Positions 59,498 to 64,000 of a stretch of DNA of 64,000 nt are shown here, piece by piece. The DNA comes from JAGNNV01 sp031412915 (GTDB lineage: Bacteria; Acidobacteriota; Vicinamibacteria; Fen-336; JAGNNV01). The stretch's first letter is position 1; every line of letters begins with the position of its first letter. The position numbers and the translations under genes were made by a program. Location: the NCBI GenBank assembly GCA_031412915.1, contig JANODX010000093.1:1-64000 (forward strand), given 5' to 3'. The notes under the pieces are model-generated. The model worked only from the letters and a program-made list of their open reading frames with translations. It made no database searches and was not told the origin of the DNA.

Positions 59498-62446
59498 CTA
59501 GAAGTCGTACCCGATCCAGAATTGGAAGCGAGAAGATGTGCCCCGGACCTTCAGGTCGGTCAACCAGCTCCAGTCGAAGTGCATGGGCATACCGAGGAGG
59601 AGAGCCTGAAGGCCGACCCCGAAGGAGGCACGCCCGTCCACCAACCGGAGACCCTCGACGGGCTGCCCGAAGAGCGGATCGTTCACGTACGAGACTCCCG
59701 GGTCGTTGGTCCAGAAGTCGAAGGGCTCCCCGGGATAGTGAGCGCCGCCGATGTTCCCGAACACGGTGCCACGCACCGGTCCGAGCAGGCCAATGGGTGT
59801 GGCCATCAAATTGATAAGCGGAATGCGCAACTCCGCGGCGGCGAAGAAGCCCTCGGATCCCACAAAGGAGCGATAGTCATAACCCCGCATTTCCATGTTT
59901 CCGCCAAAGGCGAAGAGCTGAGGCTGCTCTCCCTTCGATGAATACGCGCGCACGCGGGTGGCCAGAAGCATGGAGGTTCCCCCGACCCGCAGGTACTTTC
60001 GGGCGTCGAAGTCGATCGTCCTTCGAGAGAGGAACGAACTGATCCCGGGGGAATACTCGAATCTGAGATTGACGGTGGAACCCGCGAGAGGCCCGAACTC
60101 ACGGAAACGCGTGGTCTCTCGAGTGTAGCCAACGCTGAGGGGCAGCGTGCTGCCGTCGTAGATCGGCAGCTGCCCTCCATACGCCGCGGCTTGCTGCGCG
60201 ATCTGCTGCTGAACTTGAGGATCCTGATACTGCGTCTTGACCCTCGTGTAGCCAGCCGAGAACTGCACGCGGTTGAACTTGTTGAGGGGATAGACCGCGA
60301 AGCCGGCGGCCCCCGTGTATCGCTCGGTGGCGAGGGCGCCCTCCCGCGTATAACTGGATGAGAACTGAGAAGGGAAGTAGTAGACGGTGAAGTCGGAGGC
60401 GAGGATGCCCCAATTCCACCGGCCCGCGAGGTTCCCGTACTGGCCCGAGTAGTTCCGGTAGTCCCGAACCGATGCCACGGTGAACAGGAGGCTCTGATCG
60501 CCCAGGACGTCCGTGAGCGCCACCTGAGATCCGCCGAAGAAGTCGCCGTTCGAAGTGACTCCGACGTTCAGGGGGGGGCGGCCCTCGAGAGACAGGCCTT
60601 CGAAGAGCCTCTTCCGGCGCTTGTTCTCCGCCACCACCTGGTGCGCGACGTCGGGCTGAAAATCGACAACCTCGGCCTGGGCGGACGAGACCTGCTCCAC
60701 CTCTCTCGCCAGTTCTGCGGGATCGACGGTGTAGAGCTGGTACTCGCCTTTGAAGTAGCTGATGAAGCCAACCCGATCACCCAGGACCGTTCTCAAGGGC
60801 GCGGGCGCCATGTTTCCTCCCATGGTGTTGGTGAACTGCCTGATCACGCCCGTCTTGATGTCGATGCCCCGGAGGTTGTAGATCCCGTCATCCTCGTTCG
60901 AGGAGTACAAGACCTCGGAACCGTCGCTCGAGAAGTAGGGGGACATATCCGCGAAAGGTCCGTAGGTCAGATCGATCCGGCGGGCGGGATTGCCGAGCGG
61001 GAACATGACGACCTTGTAGTTGCCGCTGACCCGTCGGTTGTAAACGACCAGGGTGCCATCCGGAGAGATGCGCGGATTGGCGTCGAAGAACGCGTCCTGG
61101 GTGAGGTTCTTGAACTCGCCCGTCTCCAGACTCATGAGATAGATGTCGGCGATGCCCTCCTTGGTGGCGGCGAAGAGAACTTGCTTTCCGTTGGGAAGGA
61201 TGCACGGAGACTCCACCTCGTCAAGGTCGATCGCGATCTTCTTCACCACGTCGCCGGAAAGGGGAGACACCAGGAAGAGGCTTCGTTTCTTGCCGGTTCG
61301 CCCGACAAAAGCCACGACGTCACCCTTGGGGGAGAAGTCGATGGTCCGTCCGGTGATGAAATTGTCTCCAGGGAACGTCACGCCCTCGTATCGCCCACTG
61401 TAGCCCTTGGTGAGGTTCTTCACGACCGACCCGTCCTTCGTCGACAACATGACGATGTCCGCTTCGCCGTCGTTTCGGTTCCCCGTGATGGCGGCGACCA
61501 CCTCGCCGGACGGGGAGGGAGCGAAGGCATACACCTGGGAAAAGGATGTCTTCTCAGGGTCCGGGGAGATCTCCATGCCGTAGTCGGTGGGTCGCTCACG
61601 ATCCCGAAACGGCTTGAAGCGTTCCTTGATCCACTTTTCGAAGGCGTCGTCGAATTCCTTCGGTGTCATCCGGAACGCCTGCTGATAGATGCTGTCGTCC
61701 GAGGAGGCGACGATGCTCTTTCTCAGCGTGTAGAGAAATTGGCGGATCCCCTCCTTGCCGAAGCGAGCGGCCATGAAGTCAAAGGTCGCGTGGCCGAGGT
61801 TGTAGTCGGACCTCCCCCCTGCCACTTCCATCTTCGACATGCGCGGAATCTGATCATTGAGAGCCGCGTCGCGGACCGTCATGAGGTCGTGGGGGTCCCA
61901 TTCGCCCCGGAGGTAGTCGGCCAGGCCCTCGTCCACCCAGAGCGGTATTCCGCGCGAGACCAGGCCCCGCGGAATGAGGTCGAACTCGAAGACGTGCGCC
62001 AGTTCGTGCGTGATGAGACCTTGAAGACGGTCCGGCGCGCCGTCCACCGGAATGACCATCCGATTGCGGATCGGCTCGGTGAACGCCTGAACCTGTTCCG
62101 GGATGAAATCGGGATAGAGGTTCGTCTGTTCGAACTCCGAATGGGTCTTGTAGAAAACGACGGGGATGGATGACTGAATCTCGTGCTTCAGCTCCGACGA
62201 GATGTGCTGGTAGCCGCTTTCCAGGTATGAAACCAGCCGTCCGAGATGCTGCTCGAACTCCGGGTAGTAGTAGACCTCGAAGTGGGGACTCTTGTAGACG
62301 CGCCAGGCGAACCTGTCGTAATTCACCTTGTTCTTGCCGAAGTACGGAATGTACTGGGCGAAGGCGGCGGGTGCGGCGAGGAGCGCCAGCACAAAGAGCG
62401 AAAGAAGACGCCGCGAAGGTCTCATAAGGGGCAGGGTCATCATCAT
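59498..62446 (-). CDS. Outer-membrane protein: gluzincin-type protease + TolB-like propeller + Omp85-like barrel
   Basis: About 982 residues; the start may be the TTG at 62452 or any of several clustered ATGs. A signal peptide (ending APAAFAQ) is followed by a peptidase-like domain with THELAHVFEFD (HExxH) and a downstream WVDEGLADYLRGEWD, as in gluzincins of the MA clan. PD40/TolB-type beta-propeller repeats follow (IDFSPKGDVVAFVGRTGKKR, NPRISPDGTLVVYNRR, SPYFSSDGSEVLYSSNEDD). Residues from about 640 form many amphipathic strands with FAFGGNMEMRGYDYRSF and end WIGYDF, like an Omp85 barrel. A membrane-bound surface or periplasmic protease is inferred. Confidence 0.78.
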   Translation of the reverse strand: MMMTLPLMRPSRRLLSLFVLALLAAPAAFAQYIPYFGKNKVNYDRFAWRVYKSPHFEVYYYPEFEQHLGRLVSYLESGYQHISSELKHEIQSSIPVVFYKTHSEFEQTNLYPDFIPEQVQAFTEPIRNRMVIPVDGAPDRLQGLITHELAHVFEFDLIPRGLVSRGIPLWVDEGLADYLRGEWDPHDLMTVRDAALNDQIPRMSKMEVAGGRSDYNLGHATFDFMAARFGKEGIRQFLYTLRKSIVASSDDSIYQQAFRMTPKEFDDAFEKWIKERFKPFRDRERPTDYGMEISPDPEKTSFSQVYAFAPSPSGEVVAAITGNRNDGEADIVMLSTKDGSVVKNLTKGYSGRYEGVTFPGDNFITGRTIDFSPKGDVVAFVGRTGKKRSLFLVSPLSGDVVKKIAIDLDEVESPCILPNGKQVLFAATKEGIADIYLMSLETGEFKNLTQDAFFDANPRISPDGTLVVYNRRVSGNYKVVMFPLGNPARRIDLTYGPFADMSPYFSSDGSEVLYSSNEDDGIYNLRGIDIKTGVIRQFTNTMGGNMAPAPLRTVLGDRVGFISYFKGEYQLYTVDPAELAREVEQVSSAQAEVVDFQPDVAHQVVAENKRRKRLFEGLSLEGRPPLNVGVTSNGDFFGGSQVALTDVLGDQSLLFTVASVRDYRNYSGQYGNLAGRWNWGILASDFTVYYFPSQFSSSYTREGALATERYTGAAGFAVYPLNKFNRVQFSAGYTRVKTQYQDPQVQQQIAQQAAAYGGQLPIYDGSTLPLSVGYTRETTRFREFGPLAGSTVNLRFEYSPGISSFLSRRTIDFDARKYLRVGGTSMLLATRVRAYSSKGEQPQLFAFGGNMEMRGYDYRSFVGSEGFFAAAELRIPLINLMATPIGLLGPVRGTVFGNIGGAHYPGEPFDFWTNDPGVSYVNDPLFGQPVEGLRLVDGRASFGVGLQALLLGMPMHFDWSWLTDLKVRGTSSRFQFWIGYDF

Positions 62447-62458
62447 CCTCAAACGTGG

Positions 62459-63211
62459 CTAGGGCAGGAGGACGCGTGTCCCCCGGATCTTCTGAGGCGA
62501 GATCACACCCAGAAAGTTCGGCAGGAGCCGGTCCATGAGTTCGAAATAGGAAGACAGGGGGGAGACCTTTTGTTCCTCGCCGTACACCACTTCTTCCGAA
62601 AAGCGTTCCTTGTGCAGCAACCGTCCGGTGGCGCCATCGATGAAGGAGAAGTCGGCGGACAGGTTGAAGGCCTTCCGTTCGGCGTAGCGATTGCCCCGCA
62701 CCTCCCGCGGGCGCCCGCGGTTGTCCCGGACCAGAGCGGACTCCTGCTGAAAGCCCGATCGATTCTGCTCCTCGAAAGTCATTTTGCCAGTCACGATCAG
62801 CGGATTCTGGTACTCCTCTCCGAGCTTCCGCCAGAAGGCCCCATCCTGGAGGATCCGCTCGCCCTCGGCCCGATAACGGTCGCGGTCTTCGCGGGTGACC
62901 CGCACGTCCTCCGCCGGCTTGAATGCTTTCGCGAGGGCCTGATTCAAGGGCGGTCGATCCGGCTCGATGACCTGAAGCTTCGACGCCGATCGGAGTTGGT
63001 TCTGAAGCAGGCGCGCAGTTTCGGGGGCCAGGTCGATGCCCTCATCCACGAGGTCGGTCACAAAGCCGGCGACCAACACTCTGCGGAACTTCGAGACATC
63101 GAGTTTCGACTTCAGCGGAGTCTCGATTGGGACCTCCAGAGCACTGGCGCACCCGGACGCGAGAAGCGCCGAACCCAGGGCGAGAACCATGAAGCGGATG
63201 GGTATTCTCAT
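62459..63211 (-). CDS. Putative lipoprotein, possibly CsgG/LpoB-like fold
   Basis: The 250-residue protein has a clear lipoprotein leader (MVLALGSALLASGC, with ASGC as lipobox). The mature N-terminus FRRVLVAGFVTDLVDEGIDL, then ARLLQNQLRSASKLQVIEPD, resembles the opening strand-helix-strand of the CsgG/LpoB/DUF799 group, but the rest is not recognised. It overlaps the TPR gene by four bases and lies 12 bases before the barrel protein, so the three probably act together in the outer envelope. Confidence 0.7.
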   Translation of the reverse strand: MRIPIRFMVLALGSALLASGCASALEVPIETPLKSKLDVSKFRRVLVAGFVTDLVDEGIDLAPETARLLQNQLRSASKLQVIEPDRPPLNQALAKAFKPAEDVRVTREDRDRYRAEGERILQDGAFWRKLGEEYQNPLIVTGKMTFEEQNRSGFQQESALVRDNRGRPREVRGNRYAERKAFNLSADFSFIDGATGRLLHKERFSEEVVYGEEQKVSPLSSYFELMDRLLPNFLGVISPQKIRGTRVLLP

Positions 63212-63648
63212 TGGAGGGTCTCCATGTCTTCGCCGATGGGAACCACTGGGTCGGGCGTGGGGGTTTCTTTGGGCTTTTGAGGGGCGTCTTTCTTCAGCTT
63301 CTTGTTCCGTTTTTCGTCGGCTTCGCGAAACAGGTCGTAGTTCTGCTGGATCGAGATGTTCTTGGGCTCCAGTTGCAGCGCCCTCTCGTATGCCGTCCGG
63401 GCCTTGTCAAAGTCACCCTGCTGCTCCAGCGTGACTCCGAGGTTGTTGAAGGCGGACGCCGAGTCGGGGTTCATGCCTGCAGCCTGCTCGAATCGGAACC
63501 TCGCCTCCCGCCACAATCCCCGACGGGCGACATCGATGCCAAAAGCAATCTCCTTCTTGGCTTCTTTTTCCTGTTCGGCGGGCAGAGTCACCGCGGCAGA
63601 AGCGAGAAGGCCGGCGACCATGGGAGTAATAAGGCGGAATCGCGTCAT
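63208..63648 (-). CDS. Secreted TPR protein
   Basis: From the ATG at 63648, 146 residues with a signal-like N-terminus (TPMVAGLLASAAVTLPA). Two TPR units follow: GLWREARFRFEQAAGMNPDS and GDFDKARTAYERALQLEPKN. A charged Lys/Pro tail ends the protein. An upstream start at 63687 is possible. It is the first gene of a three-gene set with the lipoprotein and the barrel protein. The 187 bases before it (63649-63835) hold no gene. Confidence 0.72.
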   Translation of the reverse strand: MTRFRLITPMVAGLLASAAVTLPAEQEKEAKKEIAFGIDVARRGLWREARFRFEQAAGMNPDSASAFNNLGVTLEQQGDFDKARTAYERALQLEPKNISIQQNYDLFREADEKRNKKLKKDAPQKPKETPTPDPVVPIGEDMETLQ

Positions 63649-63835
63649 CGAAGGCGCTCCTTTGAGAAGCAATAAGAGATCCGTCATATTAGGTCACGCC
63701 CGCGCGATCAGAGCAAAAGACGGGCCAGATCGACGCCAAGGCTTCGGTAGGTTCTCGGGCTCAATGTGTCCCGCCATGGGGACACCGGCGAACGCAGAGA
63801 GGACGCCCGAGAGAGGATCCCCGCGAACTCTGGTC

Positions 63836-64000
63836 CTAGAAGATCCGGAAACTCACGGGTGCCTGAGCAATGGTCGCGACCGCACGCCCTCCCTTGATCG
63901 CGGGAGAAAAAACCCACTGCCGAACGCACTGGATGGCCGCGGCGTCGAGTTGGGGAATCGAACGCAACACGCGGGCCCGGCCCACCCGACCATCGACGCC
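63836..64000 (-). CDS. TonB C-terminal-domain protein (partial, C-terminus only)
   Basis: The last 54 codons of a gene cut by the window edge. They read GVDGRVGRARVLRSIPQLDA, AAIQCVRQWVFSPAIKGGRA and VATIAQAPVSFRIF before a TAG, matching the TonB C-terminal fold (GxV, RSIPxLD, AxxxxxxW, PAxxxG). This is a second TonB-type protein besides that at 50.4-51.1 kb. Length and anchor cannot be judged. Confidence 0.85.
   Translation of the reverse strand, partial: GVDGRVGRARVLRSIPQLDAAAIQCVRQWVFSPAIKGGRAVATIAQAPVSFRIF

Noticed and set aside
63708..63929. 73-residue minus-strand ORF near the right edge
   Set aside because: It is out of frame with the TonB-domain ending at 63836, which has clear family motifs.

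Overview
This looks like a chromosomal window around the replication origin of a GC-rich Gram-negative bacterium. The 5' end of a 16S rRNA gene (positions 1-56, minus strand) carries a start-of-16S signature that resembles Acidobacteriota, so that phylum is my best guess; the 16S fragment alone cannot prove it. LpxC, Wzm/Wzt, YidC, TonB-ExbB-ExbD and a large Omp85-like protein all indicate a double membrane. No insertion sequence, CRISPR array, prophage or tRNA was recognised. This is mostly core genome with several unusual details.

Layout, left to right. (1) 1-336: 16S start, leader hairpin, boxA and a promoter inside an inverted repeat, followed by purN-purM and a membrane-anchored PpiD-like chaperone, all minus strand. 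(2) 4.2-13.4 kb, plus strand: a cell-shape operon, FecR-domain protein, diguanylate cyclase, mreB, mreC, mreD, mrdA (PBP2), rodA and rng. (3) 13.3-32.6 kb, minus strand: a nearly gapless series that reads outward from the origin as rpmH, rnpA, yidD, yidC, rsmG, parA, parB, bactofilin, selD, atpHAGDC (F1 sector only), wzm, a wzt-hldE2 fusion, mfd, two parvulin-type chaperones and an alkyltransferase-like gene. A perfect parS site overlaps the rsmG stop codon. (4) 32.6-41.3 kb, plus strand: dnaA, an AT-rich origin candidate, dnaN, gyrB, gyrA and a lipoprotein, with no recF in its usual place. (5) 41.4-53.9 kb: pcrA/uvrD, glmS, glmU and a TPR protein on minus; lpxC on plus; an exbD-exbD-exbB-tonB cluster on minus; a TPR lipoprotein on plus; then a STAS protein and an ECF sigma factor on minus. 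(6) 53.9-64 kb, minus strand: a phospholipase C/P1-nuclease-like protein, comF, a DksA-like factor, a sigma-54-type AAA+ regulator, rsfS-nadD-obgE-rpmA-rplU, a protease/propeller/beta-barrel protein, a lipoprotein, a TPR protein and the end of another TonB-like protein.

The most interesting points: selD is a selenoprotein gene whose in-frame UGA stands at the catalytic position and whose true start lies 135 bases upstream of the apparent ORF start; the O-antigen-type ABC ATPase Wzt is fused in frame to an ADP-heptose-synthase-type nucleotidyltransferase; the AAA+ regulator has altered Walker B and GAFTGA motifs; a secreted Zn-phospholipase-like protein has lost most zinc ligands; and rnpA and wzm appear to lack ordinary start codons. 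The gene set joins replication and segregation, envelope growth, energy and translation, with frequent 4-base stop/start overlaps that suggest tight translational coupling.
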